Source: Noviherbaspirillum soli (GTDB lineage Bacteria; Pseudomonadota; Gammaproteobacteria; Burkholderiales; Burkholderiaceae_D). From it: a DNA stretch of 64,000 nucleotides. The position numbers were made by a program, and so were the translations under genes. The notes below the pieces were generated by a model. That model was not told the origin of the DNA. It saw only the letters and a list, made by a program, of their open reading frames with translations, and did not search any database. Location: contig NZ_JACYOX010000004.1 in the NCBI RefSeq assembly GCF_015352955.1, positions 124,001 through 188,000 on the forward strand, in the 5' to 3' direction. Positions 7,077 through 14,840 of this stretch are shown here, one piece after another (within the stretch, counting starts at the first letter, position 1; every line of letters begins with the position of its first letter).

Positions 7077-8636
7077 ATGGCTGCTCGAACATGGCGACAA
7101 GACACCGCAGAAAAGCGGATCAAGGCACGGCTTGCAGAAGTCGCCTCGGTTGAAGTCAAAGAATATGTGCGTGACACGGACCTGTCTAACCTAAGGCGGA
7201 ACTGTGCATACCGTGTAGACGGTGTCCATATTTATGTGGAAATTTTAAACGTCGATGACATGTTGGGCGTGACCGCCACGGAGGGTCCCACATGTCACCG
7301 GCGTACCTTGCGATTTTTGAATCTTCATTTCCGTGCCGTACACCGCATTCTGAACCGGGTAGGCGCGATTCACGTGGATTTTCATAATCAGCGCCTCCAT
7401 GCGGTGGTCGTAAAGCCATATGGTGATGAAGCTGAACGAATCCATAAAGCGGTGGCCATCGCGAAGTTAATTGCCAATGTCCTTCAAAATACCGGCGAAG
7501 AAAGTGAAGATCCTATCCCGGCAGCCGAAATCAGGATCGGCATCGATTCAGGGGTGACTTTGGCTGTCAACAATGGTCGTCGTGGTCACAGAGAGCCGCT
7601 ATTTCTTGGTCCTGCGGCCAATTTGGCAGCAAAGCTGGCTTCCGGCCATGAGCTTGATGGTATCTACCTAACGAATACGGCACGGGACACTGCTGGCTTT
7701 GACACGGTAAAAGATGATGCGCTCACTGCGCTTACTCCACTGCAAATTTGGAATAGCGAAGAAGTGGCATCGCTGGACGTTACGTGCGATGAAATCATCA
7801 AAGACTGGAAAAAAGACCTGGCGGAGTCTCCAATCGGCGTGTTTGAGTTCACTGCACACACCCCGCCGTATAGCAACTTGGACCTTGAAGTTTTGACGCC
7901 GGCAAATTCTCGTCGCCAGGATGCTATATCTATTTACGCAGACATTGATGGTTTTACCGGCTATGTGGCCAATCATATAAACAATGACTTCAGTGCCAAG
8001 GATGTTGTGCGTGTTCTCCATGTCCTGCGCAGTGAAATGGACGCGGTCCTTTCCAGTGACTTCGCCGGCCGGAAAATCCGTTTCATCGGCGATTGCGTTC
8101 ATGGCATTCTCGTTGAGGGCACGGCAGCACAGACTGAAATCAAGCAAACTATCACCAATGCTGTTCTCTGTGCAGGTGCGATCCGCAGCAGTTTTGATCT
8201 CTCACTGAAAATATTGTCGGATAGCAATAAGAACGTCGATGGACTTGGTATCGCCATTGGGCTGGAATATGGGCCGGTCGCTGTAACAAGGTTGGGAATC
8301 AAGGGGGAGAAGATTCGGTGCTGCGTGAGTAGGGCGGTACTCGCTTCAGAAAATGCGCAGTTGAACTGCGATGGTGATGAAACAGAACTGGGCAAAACCG
8401 CCTTTGCTGCGGCATCAGAGCCTGTGAAGAAACTACTTGGTGAAAAGCGCAAACGGGCGTACCTCACATATGCAGTCGCCGTTGATGAACTTGCAGCAAG
8501 CCAGGATGCTGACGCAAAAGCGTCCAAAGCGTTGCGGTCAGTACCTCAAAGTTTGATTCGTACAGCAGCGGCAGCGCCTGTCGTCGGTTTCCCGCAATAT
8601 GCCGCTGGGCCAACGAAGCCAGCAGGTTTTGCATGA
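7077..8636 (+). CDS. Tandem class III nucleotide cyclase (Pycsar PycC-like)
   Basis: 519 residues from the ATG at 7077, chosen over 6978 because AGGAAGGA lies ten bases upstream. It holds two cyclase homology halves. The C-terminal half (about 280-460) has the metal aspartates D289 and D291 in ADIDGFTG and D339 in FIGDCVHG, but no Asn in its second motif. The N-terminal half (about 45-210) lacks the second Asp (HNQRLHAVV) yet keeps GPAANLAAKL with N182 and K186, the transition-state positions. Together they would form one composite active site. The soluble enzyme probably makes a cyclic mononucleotide (cCMP or cUMP in known Pycsar; cAMP cannot be excluded) upon phage infection. The last 30 residues are Ala/Pro-rich and end in Ala, like CD-NTase tails used by Cap2. 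ATGA overlap with the next gene. Confidence 0.82.
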   Translation: MAARTWRQDTAEKRIKARLAEVASVEVKEYVRDTDLSNLRRNCAYRVDGVHIYVEILNVDDMLGVTATEGPTCHRRTLRFLNLHFRAVHRILNRVGAIHVDFHNQRLHAVVVKPYGDEAERIHKAVAIAKLIANVLQNTGEESEDPIPAAEIRIGIDSGVTLAVNNGRRGHREPLFLGPAANLAAKLASGHELDGIYLTNTARDTAGFDTVKDDALTALTPLQIWNSEEVASLDVTCDEIIKDWKKDLAESPIGVFEFTAHTPPYSNLDLEVLTPANSRRQDAISIYADIDGFTGYVANHINNDFSAKDVVRVLHVLRSEMDAVLSSDFAGRKIRFIGDCVHGILVEGTAAQTEIKQTITNAVLCAGAIRSSFDLSLKILSDSNKNVDGLGIAIGLEYGPVAVTRLGIKGEKIRCCVSRAVLASENAQLNCDGDETELGKTAFAAASEPVKKLLGEKRKRAYLTYAVAVDELAASQDADAKASKALRSVPQSLIRTAAAAPVVGFPQYAAGPTKPAGFA

Positions 8637-10336
8637 TTTGGGCTATCCAAAACGTCGCAAGATACCGCGCCGAGACGGATGCGGTCACAGCACTGGATGT
8701 TGATAACGAATGGTTTTCCCTGCATCAGTGGCGGTTCGATGACGCTTTTCGTTTATGTGCAGATGGAGATATTACGGTCCAGGGGCGCAACTATCCCGTT
8801 ACTTTATGCTACAGCCAAAATTTCCCGTTTTCTCCACCGTCGGTTATACCGCAGGTCGAAGAGCAGTGGTCAAGTCACCAATATATCGGTGGAGAGCTTT
8901 GTCTGGAGTACCGATCCGATAATTGGGTCCAAAGCATTACAGGGGCCAACATGCTGGAAAGCGCCCATCGCCTGCTCTTGGGCGAAGCCTATGTGCCCGC
9001 CACTGAAGCACGAGGGGTCGTCTCAGACCAGCATGCCGTCACGCTGGGACAAAAGCTCAGATATAAAAAAACCAGATTTTTTTACACGACGGCCTTTGAA
9101 GACGCTCTTCATACATTACCAAGGCTGGCAAAGGCCAAGTTTACCGATATTGGTGGAAAGTCTGAATGGCGGGTTTACCTGAATGAACTTTTGGACGGAG
9201 AAACTTCGCTCTGGAAGGACCCTAGTATTCCGGAAGTCCTGAGTGCAAACAGTTTTACCTTCTCCGGCTCTCTTGTGCGCCTTGATCAAGACATAAAAAT
9301 CTGTGTTGAAGATATAACATCTTTTTTGGATCAAGTTGCTCCAGAACTTTTACAGCGCTCCGTCGAAAAACTCACTTCATTGGAACTGGTTTTAGTCTGT
9401 ACGCCTTCCAGCAAAAGATTATTCCGACTGATGCATGAGAAAAATAGCGTTTTTGAGTTTGGATCGGTACCACCGACTCCCGGCACTAGGCTTGCAGAAA
9501 ACTTTATAAACCTGGCAACGAAAAAGGTTGCAGTAATCGGATGTGGATCAGTAGGGACAAAGGTCGCTACGATGTTGGCTCGCTCTGGAGTTGGCCATTT
9601 CGTCCTAGTCGATGACGATATTTTTGCGCCTGAAAACGTGGTGCGGAATGATCTCGATTGGCGTTCGGTTGGAGATCATAAAGTAGACGCGTTGAAGCAT
9701 CGAATCGACCTGGTGAATGCCAAAGCGACCGTTGACGTGCGCCGACAGAAGCTCGGTGGTCAAGAGGCAGGTTCAACTGCGGATGGAACGTTGTCCGCGT
9801 TGGGTGGTTGCGATTTGATTATTGACACGTCTGCGAATGGCAAGGCCTTCAACTATGCGTCATCTGTCGCTGTCAGCAAGGATAAACCTGTGATTTGGGC
9901 TGAGGTTTTTGGTGGCGGGTTTGGCGGGCTAATCGCTCGTTCCAGGCCAAAACTGGATCCTGAGCCGCAATTGGCAAGAGCCCAGATTCTTCAGTGGTGT
10001 GCTGATCAAGGCGTCAATACTCCAACTGCGCCAAAAGATTATTCAATACAGAACGGCGAAACAGTATTTGTCGCTGACGATGCCGACATTTCGGTAATCG
10101 CCGCGCACCTCGCACGTTACGGGATCGATCTTCTTTTGGAACGATCGCCGTCGATTTTTCCGTGCTCCGCTTATTTTATCGGCCTTGCGCCACAGTGGCT
10201 TTTCTCCCAGCCATTCGACGTGTATCCCATTGAGCTTCACACCCCTGCAGCTAGTGCGGAAAAGCCGCCTGTCGCTGCGCACGAAGACCAGCAGGCTTTC
10301 AGCACTCTGCTTGCGTTGTTGGAAAATAAAAAGTGA
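8633..10336 (+). CDS. E2-E1 fusion, CBASS Cap2-like conjugation enzyme
   Basis: 567 residues. Residues about 25-125 form a UBC/E2-like domain with an FPFSPPSV motif and the catalytic cysteine C90 in YIGGELCLEYRSDNW. A linker is followed by a ThiF/E1 adenylation domain (about 295-540): GCGSVG at 303-308, LVDDDIF with D327, and N/R residues of the nucleotide pocket; candidate E1 thiol cysteines include C511. This order is that of Cap2 in type II CBASS, which conjugates the CD-NTase C-terminus to a target. Here the likely substrate is the cyclase encoded just upstream. The gene overlaps its neighbours on both sides by four bases (ATGA and GTGA), so expression is tightly coupled. Confidence 0.88.
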   Translation: MIWAIQNVARYRAETDAVTALDVDNEWFSLHQWRFDDAFRLCADGDITVQGRNYPVTLCYSQNFPFSPPSVIPQVEEQWSSHQYIGGELCLEYRSDNWVQSITGANMLESAHRLLLGEAYVPATEARGVVSDQHAVTLGQKLRYKKTRFFYTTAFEDALHTLPRLAKAKFTDIGGKSEWRVYLNELLDGETSLWKDPSIPEVLSANSFTFSGSLVRLDQDIKICVEDITSFLDQVAPELLQRSVEKLTSLELVLVCTPSSKRLFRLMHEKNSVFEFGSVPPTPGTRLAENFINLATKKVAVIGCGSVGTKVATMLARSGVGHFVLVDDDIFAPENVVRNDLDWRSVGDHKVDALKHRIDLVNAKATVDVRRQKLGGQEAGSTADGTLSALGGCDLIIDTSANGKAFNYASSVAVSKDKPVIWAEVFGGGFGGLIARSRPKLDPEPQLARAQILQWCADQGVNTPTAPKDYSIQNGETVFVADDADISVIAAHLARYGIDLLLERSPSIFPCSAYFIGLAPQWLFSQPFDVYPIELHTPAASAEKPPVAAHEDQQAFSTLLALLENKK

Positions 10337-10848
10337 TCGTCCTTACCATTGCAAAAAGCGCTTTAGAAAAGTTCGAGGCAGCACTGCGCGATGCTCGGCA
10401 CCAGGAAATTGGTGGCGTTTTAGCCGGTGAGCATATTGCGAATAATGTGTTTGAAATTGTAGATTTTTCGGTACAAAAAAACGGTGGTACAAGCGTATGC
10501 TTCAATCGTACCCCGAAAACTCACCAGAAATTTCTAAAAACATTTTTTGATAAAACCGGACACGACTATCAAAGATACAACTATTTGGGAGAGTGGCATT
10601 CTCATCCATCGTTTCCTGCAATACCTAGTGGAACGGACCTATCCCAAATGGCAGCTATTGCAAAAGATCCCACACAAAGTGGCCCATTTGTAATCCTGAT
10701 AATAGTTAGGCTTGACAGCCGAAGCAAATTGCAACTGCATGCGTCCGCATATATGCGCGATGGCTCTGTTCAAAATGTCCTTGTGCAGCATTGCCATAAT
10801 AAAACTGTAATCACGGAAATTAGAACTGGCAGAGATGAAGGCGTCTAA
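10333..10848 (+). CDS. JAB/JAMM isopeptidase, CBASS Cap3-like
   Basis: 171 residues starting at a GTG that overlaps the preceding stop (GTGA). The JAMM zinc site is complete: E25 in QEIGG, then HSHPSFPAIPSGTD giving H89, H91, S99 and D102. In type II CBASS, Cap3 removes Cap2-made conjugates from the CD-NTase and so limits activation. By analogy this enzyme would reverse modification of the nucleotide cyclase. It is soluble with no signal peptide. A 52-base gap separates it from the effector genes. Confidence 0.9.
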   Translation: MIVLTIAKSALEKFEAALRDARHQEIGGVLAGEHIANNVFEIVDFSVQKNGGTSVCFNRTPKTHQKFLKTFFDKTGHDYQRYNYLGEWHSHPSFPAIPSGTDLSQMAAIAKDPTQSGPFVILIIVRLDSRSKLQLHASAYMRDGSVQNVLVQHCHNKTVITEIRTGRDEGV

Positions 10849-10900
10849 ATTGATGTGCTGCTCATAAGTAATTGGCTACAGACAAATCACCGAGGTAAAA

Positions 10901-11833
10901 ATGTCATTGAAATCAAGATTTGAAAGAAAAGATGATTTGGTTGAGGCTTTGGCACGCCAGAAAATTATATTTGGCCGTTTAGACATTGCGGAAGCCATCG
11001 CAGCGACTGGGGAACTGATTGAGTACGCGCCTGGTGAACGTCTTATCGAACAAGGTGGAACCGATCGGCATATGTACTTCCTGCTTGCTGGAAAAACACA
11101 AGTGATCGTGAATGGTGTGCGTCTCTATCCACGTGAGGCGAACGTCACCGTAGGCGAGATGTCCGCTATCAACTCGCAAATTTGTAGGGCTGCCACTATT
11201 GAAGCAGTAGACACAACCGTGGCTTGGAAAATTGCGCATAGCGCCCTTGGTGACGTAGGAAAACAGTATCCAGATATCTGGCACCTTCTTGCAATTGAGC
11301 TATCAGGCCGACTTGAACAGCGTAACCGTTTTGTCAATCGGGTGAACAAACGGCCCCGCGTATTCATTATTTGCTCAGCCGAGGCACTAAAAGTCGCTAA
11401 GGCTATCCGGATCGGTCTAGAACACGATGACGCTGACGTAATCTTATGGAGCGACGATATGATTTTCTCAACCGGTGCATATCCTTTGGAATCGCTCGAA
11501 GAGCAAGTCAATTTGGCGGATTTCGGGATTGCTTTAGCCCAACCTGATGACCTCTTATCTTCCCGAGGAAAAAGTCAGGTCACGCCTCGGGACAATGTAA
11601 TCTTTGAGCTTGGATTTTTTATGTCAAGACTGGGAAGGGCTCGTACTCTTCTTCTAGTCCCACGTGGAGAGGACATAAAATTGCCATCCGACTTTAAGGG
11701 GCTAACACCAATTGACTACACAGTCTCGAAAGAGGGATCGGATTTGGCGGTTGCACTCGGTCCCACGATAGACAAAATTTCTGCCCTTATTCAGAAACTT
11801 GGTGTTAGGGCCTCGCTAGCTGAGGCGAAGTAG
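10901..11833 (+). CDS. Cyclic-nucleotide-binding TIR-like effector (PycTIR/Cap12-like)
   Basis: 310 residues in two domains. Residues about 25-140 are a CRP-type cyclic-nucleotide-binding domain whose phosphate cassette reads GEMSAINSQICRAATIEA, with E86 and R96 as expected ligands. Residues about 150-290 are the TIR-like nucleotide-binding domain (VFIICSAEALKVAKAI, then PRDNVIFELGFF with the presumed catalytic E236, and LPSDFKGLTPI). In Pycsar and CBASS such effectors destroy NAD+ once bound to the signal, stopping growth of the infected cell. It follows the JAB gene by 52 bases with a GAGG ribosome-binding site and precedes a second effector. Confidence 0.9.
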   Translation: MSLKSRFERKDDLVEALARQKIIFGRLDIAEAIAATGELIEYAPGERLIEQGGTDRHMYFLLAGKTQVIVNGVRLYPREANVTVGEMSAINSQICRAATIEAVDTTVAWKIAHSALGDVGKQYPDIWHLLAIELSGRLEQRNRFVNRVNKRPRVFIICSAEALKVAKAIRIGLEHDDADVILWSDDMIFSTGAYPLESLEEQVNLADFGIALAQPDDLLSSRGKSQVTPRDNVIFELGFFMSRLGRARTLLLVPRGEDIKLPSDFKGLTPIDYTVSKEGSDLAVALGPTIDKISALIQKLGVRASLAEAK

Positions 11834-11888
11834 CCAAATCGTCTGGAGCTAAAAGTGTATTGCGTTATATGAGTTGAAAGTGCATCAA

Positions 11889-12419
11889 ATGGATATCGGC
11901 GATCGCATGAAAACCTACACGGCGTTTGCCGATATTAGTCGCAGGTGGACGGCGGTAATGGACGCAAAAGCTGCATTCATATCGGCCTTAAATGGAGCGA
12001 TGCTTGCTTTCTTATCGGCAGGCGTAAAGATATTCGAACAAGTCGGACCGGTGAAGGGCTTTGGTATAATTGCAACAATTTTGTCGCTGCTTGGGTTAGT
12101 GTCCGCAGTTGCGGTTATATCTCCACGCGGCGGTGTGTCCGTACTGAGTGGTAAAAGAGTGCGCTGGACATCAAAATACAAACCTGTCAGCTTTTATGGT
12201 TATGTCGCTGATGAGTATGGTCCATGCAACTTTGCACAGTTAGAGGCAGACTCGGCAAATATGGACTCTGCTGACTTTGCTCAGGAGGCATTAGAGCAGC
12301 ATTTCGCAATATCAATCGTGATACGAAAAAAGGAGCGACTAGTATTTCGCTCTATCGTCGTCACAATATTAGCTGTGGCATTTGGTGGAACTTCTTTAGT
12401 AATAAAAATGATTTATTGA
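11889..12419 (+). CDS. Transmembrane Pycsar effector (PycTM-like)
   Basis: 176 residues from the ATG at 11889; an in-frame TTG at 11874 is possible and neither start has a strong ribosome-binding site. The segment VMDAKAAFISALNGAMLAFL matches the characteristic start of the PycTM family, followed by a second helix (FGIIATILSLLGLVSAVAVI) and a terminal helix (SIVVTILAVAFGGTSLVI). A soluble loop of about 70 residues lies between. PycTM proteins respond to cyclic pyrimidine mononucleotides and damage the inner membrane. It is the second effector in the operon. No Rho-independent terminator is evident after it. Confidence 0.82.
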   Translation: MDIGDRMKTYTAFADISRRWTAVMDAKAAFISALNGAMLAFLSAGVKIFEQVGPVKGFGIIATILSLLGLVSAVAVISPRGGVSVLSGKRVRWTSKYKPVSFYGYVADEYGPCNFAQLEADSANMDSADFAQEALEQHFAISIVIRKKERLVFRSIVVTILAVAFGGTSLVIKMIY

Positions 12420-12530
12420 TGGTGCCCCAAGCCATAATTTTTGAATGAGCGCTAGATAAAAAGTTTGCGAAAAAACTTCTTGATCCCTGTGTTTCGCATT
12501 TGCAGTGTTCTCGCCCGGCAGTCGTGTAAA

Positions 12531-12548
12531 GCGCCCTGCATTCGGGCG
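12531..12548 (-). terminator. Weak hairpin after the H-NS-like gene
   Basis: CGCCC and GGGCG pair across a seven-base loop; on the minus strand the stem is followed by CTTTACA. It lies about 33 bases downstream of the H-NS-like stop codon. The T run is short, so termination is only a possibility. Confidence 0.3.
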
Positions 12549-12580
12549 TGTGGAGCTATTTGCAGTTCTATAACAAAGCG

Positions 12581-12871
12581 CTATTGAGCCAGATACTGCT
12601 CTTTGTTTTTCCCAGTCAGCCATTTTGGTTGTCGTCCTCGGCCAGACCAAGTGGCCCCTGTTTCAGGATCTGAATACTTTGCAGATGCCTGAGACTTGTT
12701 CTTTGCCTTTTTGAATGCTTTTGAAGACGCAAGGTCGTCAACCGTTATACCGTACATTTCCATTTTCTCTTTGATATCGGCGATCACGGAGTTAATTTCA
12801 TTTGTACGAACTTCTTCAGCTTGTTTTCGAAGGTTCGCAATTTCTTCTTGTAGTTCTTTGTATGTAGCCAT
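12581..12871 (-). CDS. H-NS-family nucleoid-associated protein
   Basis: 96 residues from the ATG at 12871, which has AGGAG six to seven bases upstream. The N-terminal helix (MATYKELQEEIANLRKQAEE) is the oligomerisation part. The C-terminus has the beta-proteobacterial H-NS DNA-binding motif YSDPETGATWSGRGRQPKWL. Such proteins bind and silence AT-rich DNA. It stands opposite to the defence operon, ending 161 bases from its 3' end, at the edge of the AT-rich region, and may silence island genes. Confidence 0.88.
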   Translation of the reverse strand: MATYKELQEEIANLRKQAEEVRTNEINSVIADIKEKMEMYGITVDDLASSKAFKKAKNKSQASAKYSDPETGATWSGRGRQPKWLTGKNKEQYLAQ

Positions 12872-13477
12872 AGTGATTCTCCTATTGTGGTCACAAAACA
12901 ACATTTTCAATGTAGCAATGTTTGTTAAGCTTATCCCATAAATAGACTATATACAACCATCTCACTGCTATGGATTTATAAGCGCTTCTAAATTGGGATC
13001 ATCAACGCAAATGAAAAATGCATAAAAACAATGAGATGTCATGGCCACTACACTGCTAAAAAAATCCTGTAACTTCGGACTAAAGGTAATTGGCGTGTAC
13101 ATAGGATACGTTGAGCATCCGACACATAGGTTACTAAAGTGAACCATGGCGGGGAACTTCATAAATGCCGATATAGGCAATGCCCCGTCAGCTATAGTGC
13201 ATTTCATGCAGGCAGGCCTTCTTGTTTTGTGAAAACGGTAGCTAAAGGGATAAGTTTTTACTCGGCCTACAATTTAGTTATTGATCACGAAACAGTGACT
13301 GGTTTCGAAAACAATAAGACCAGGAATGGTTTTCCTGGAAACAATATTGCAAATTGGAATGTTCTAAGCTGCTTTTTTCGCTGGTTCTAAAGAAAATTTT
13401 CAGGTTGTCCACAGTAGTGTAATCGTATGCAACGATTTCTATGATTATCAAAATGCTTTGGTTGCTTCTATCCTATA
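12872..13477. other. AT-rich gap between H-NS-like gene and SPFH remnant
   Basis: About 600 bases without a convincing gene. It must hold the minus-strand H-NS promoter near 12880-12960. The only longer open frame is the weak candidate at 12968-13207. No tRNA, integrase, clear direct repeat or IS end was seen. Confidence 0.5.
12968..13207 (-). CDS. Doubtful 79-residue open frame
   Basis: An open frame with ATG at 13207 and AGAAGG ten bases upstream. The product contains several cysteines (NLCVGCSTYP) and a hydrophobic region (SHCFYAFFICVDD) but resembles no family I know. It may be non-coding AT-rich spacer or a gene remnant. Confidence 0.2.
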   Translation of the reverse strand: MKCTIADGALPISAFMKFPAMVHFSNLCVGCSTYPMYTPITFSPKLQDFFSSVVAMTSHCFYAFFICVDDPNLEALINP

Positions 13478-13999
13478 GTGCCATCTAACTTTTTGAATAT
13501 AAAGAGATTATTTCGTTCGTTCGCACAGTACGATACACTTACAAGCCATAACTACGAGATCAAGGACCTCACGCCGCCGAAGGAGATCCTGCATGCGATG
13601 CAGGCGCAGATCACGGCCGAACGGGAGAAGCGGGCCCTGATCGCGGCATCGGAAGGCCGCAAGCAGGAACAGATCAATATCGCCACCGGCGAGCGCGAGG
13701 CGGCGATTGCCCGTTCAGAGGGTGACAAGCAGGCCGCCATCAATCGTGCCGAAGGCGAGGCGGCAGCCATCGTGGCCATCGCCAATGCCACCGCCGAAGC
13801 CCTGCGCCAGACCGGCGCGGCGATCCGCGAACCGGGCGGCCAGGACGCGGTCAGCCTGAAAGTCGCCGAGCAGTATGTGGATGCCTTCGCCAAGCTGGCC
13901 AAGACCAACAACACGCTGATCGTGCCCGGCGACCTGGGCAACATGAGCAGCATGATCGCCAGCGCGCTGCAGGTGGTGAAGTCGCAGCCGAAGATCTGA
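13478..13999 (+). pseudogene. C-terminal remnant of an SPFH/stomatin-family protein
   Basis: Open frame of 173 codons. From about 13551 the sequence is a normal stomatin/QmcA-type C-terminus: YEIKDLTPPKEILHAMQAQI, the long Ala/Glu/Arg coiled coil with repeated EGE/EGR units, and a conserved end (AKTNNTLIVPGDLGNMSSMI). The first 24 codons (MPSNFLNIKRLFRSFAQYDT) are unrelated and AT-rich like the region to the left. The membrane anchor and most of the SPFH domain are missing, so the chromosomal gene was cut by insertion or deletion at about 13545. No promoter or ribosome site for the fragment is evident. Base composition changes sharply at the same point. Confidence 0.8.
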
Positions 14000-14017
14000 C
14001 GCTGACGCTGACGCCGC

Positions 14018-14551
14018 TCAGCGCGGCGGCGGCAGGCCGTTGCAGCTGGCCGCGATCCAGCGGCCGCTGGTCTGGGCCTGTTCCCTTACCGGTGCGCCGT
14101 CGACCGTGCCGTCGAAGCTGGACGTGCCGCTGAAGCGCTCGGAGCTTTCCAGCATGCCTTCGGCGCGGCCTGTGCCACGCACCCGCGGTCCGTCGCAGCG
14201 CACATCCATTGCATAGCGCGCGCCGTCGCGCACCGCGTTGCGGCTGGTGCAGCCCGACTGCTGCTGATACAGATCGGGCATGGTGTTCTGCGCCGCCATG
14301 TCAGGCGTGATGCAGATGCGCGAACTGGCCGCGCCGTTTTCTATCTTCGGCATGTCGAAGCCGTGCTGGCGCGCCAGTCCGCGCAGCCTTGCCATCTGGT
14401 CGGCCGGAATCTGCGGCACCAGCCCCAGCAGGGCGGAGGTGGCGCTGACTTCCCACAGCCCGGGGCGGGGAGCGACGTCTCCCGGTGGCGCGGCCTGCGC
14501 CGTGGCGGCAATCAATAGCGTGCTGACGATCATGGATGGAATGCGAAACAA
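14018..14551 (-). CDS. DUF3617-family secreted protein
   Basis: 177 residues if translation starts at the TTG at 14551, which has AGGAG six bases upstream and gives a proper signal peptide (FRIPSMIVSTLLIAATAQA); the ATG at 14533 is an alternative. The mature part begins RPGLWEVSATS, typical of DUF3617 periplasmic proteins, and has conserved cysteines (SRICIT, SGCTSRN, VRCDG, ASCNG) that probably form disulfides. Function unknown. It is convergent with the SPFH remnant, 18 bases away. Confidence 0.75.
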   Translation of the reverse strand: MFRIPSMIVSTLLIAATAQAAPPGDVAPRPGLWEVSATSALLGLVPQIPADQMARLRGLARQHGFDMPKIENGAASSRICITPDMAAQNTMPDLYQQQSGCTSRNAVRDGARYAMDVRCDGPRVRGTGRAEGMLESSERFSGTSSFDGTVDGAPVREQAQTSGRWIAASCNGLPPPR

Positions 14552-14840
14552 GTTTGGCTCCTGCTGCTTGATGACTGGTGAATGGGAATGGGCGTGGCAT
14601 GGCGGGCAATGAGCCCGACGCCTGCGGGCGATTATCCGCCCTGGCCATGCACGCCAGGGAAGTGGCGCGCCACCGTTTTGAGAGGCGCGCCGGCGATGCA
14701 AGTTCCGGCTTTTCGCTGGCCGCATTGGCAGGGGCGCGCATGTGCCGGCATGTTGAACAGGCGATACAAACCCGATACATCACCATGCTAGTATCTGATC
14801 CGCTCGCCGCAGCCAGGGCGCCGCATACCAAGGACAGTTA

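Noticed and set aside
7077..8636. Reading the cyclase as an ordinary housekeeping adenylate cyclase
   Set aside because: Operon context with two Pycsar-type effectors and a conjugation module argues for a defence role, though cAMP as product is not excluded.
13139..13390. 83-codon + strand frame in the AT-rich gap
   Set aside because: No ribosome-binding site, no recognisable sequence and overlap with another weak frame.
1..13550. Transposon or integrative element with its own recombinase
   Set aside because: No integrase, transposase, terminal repeats or tRNA was found within the window; only the right boundary is visible.
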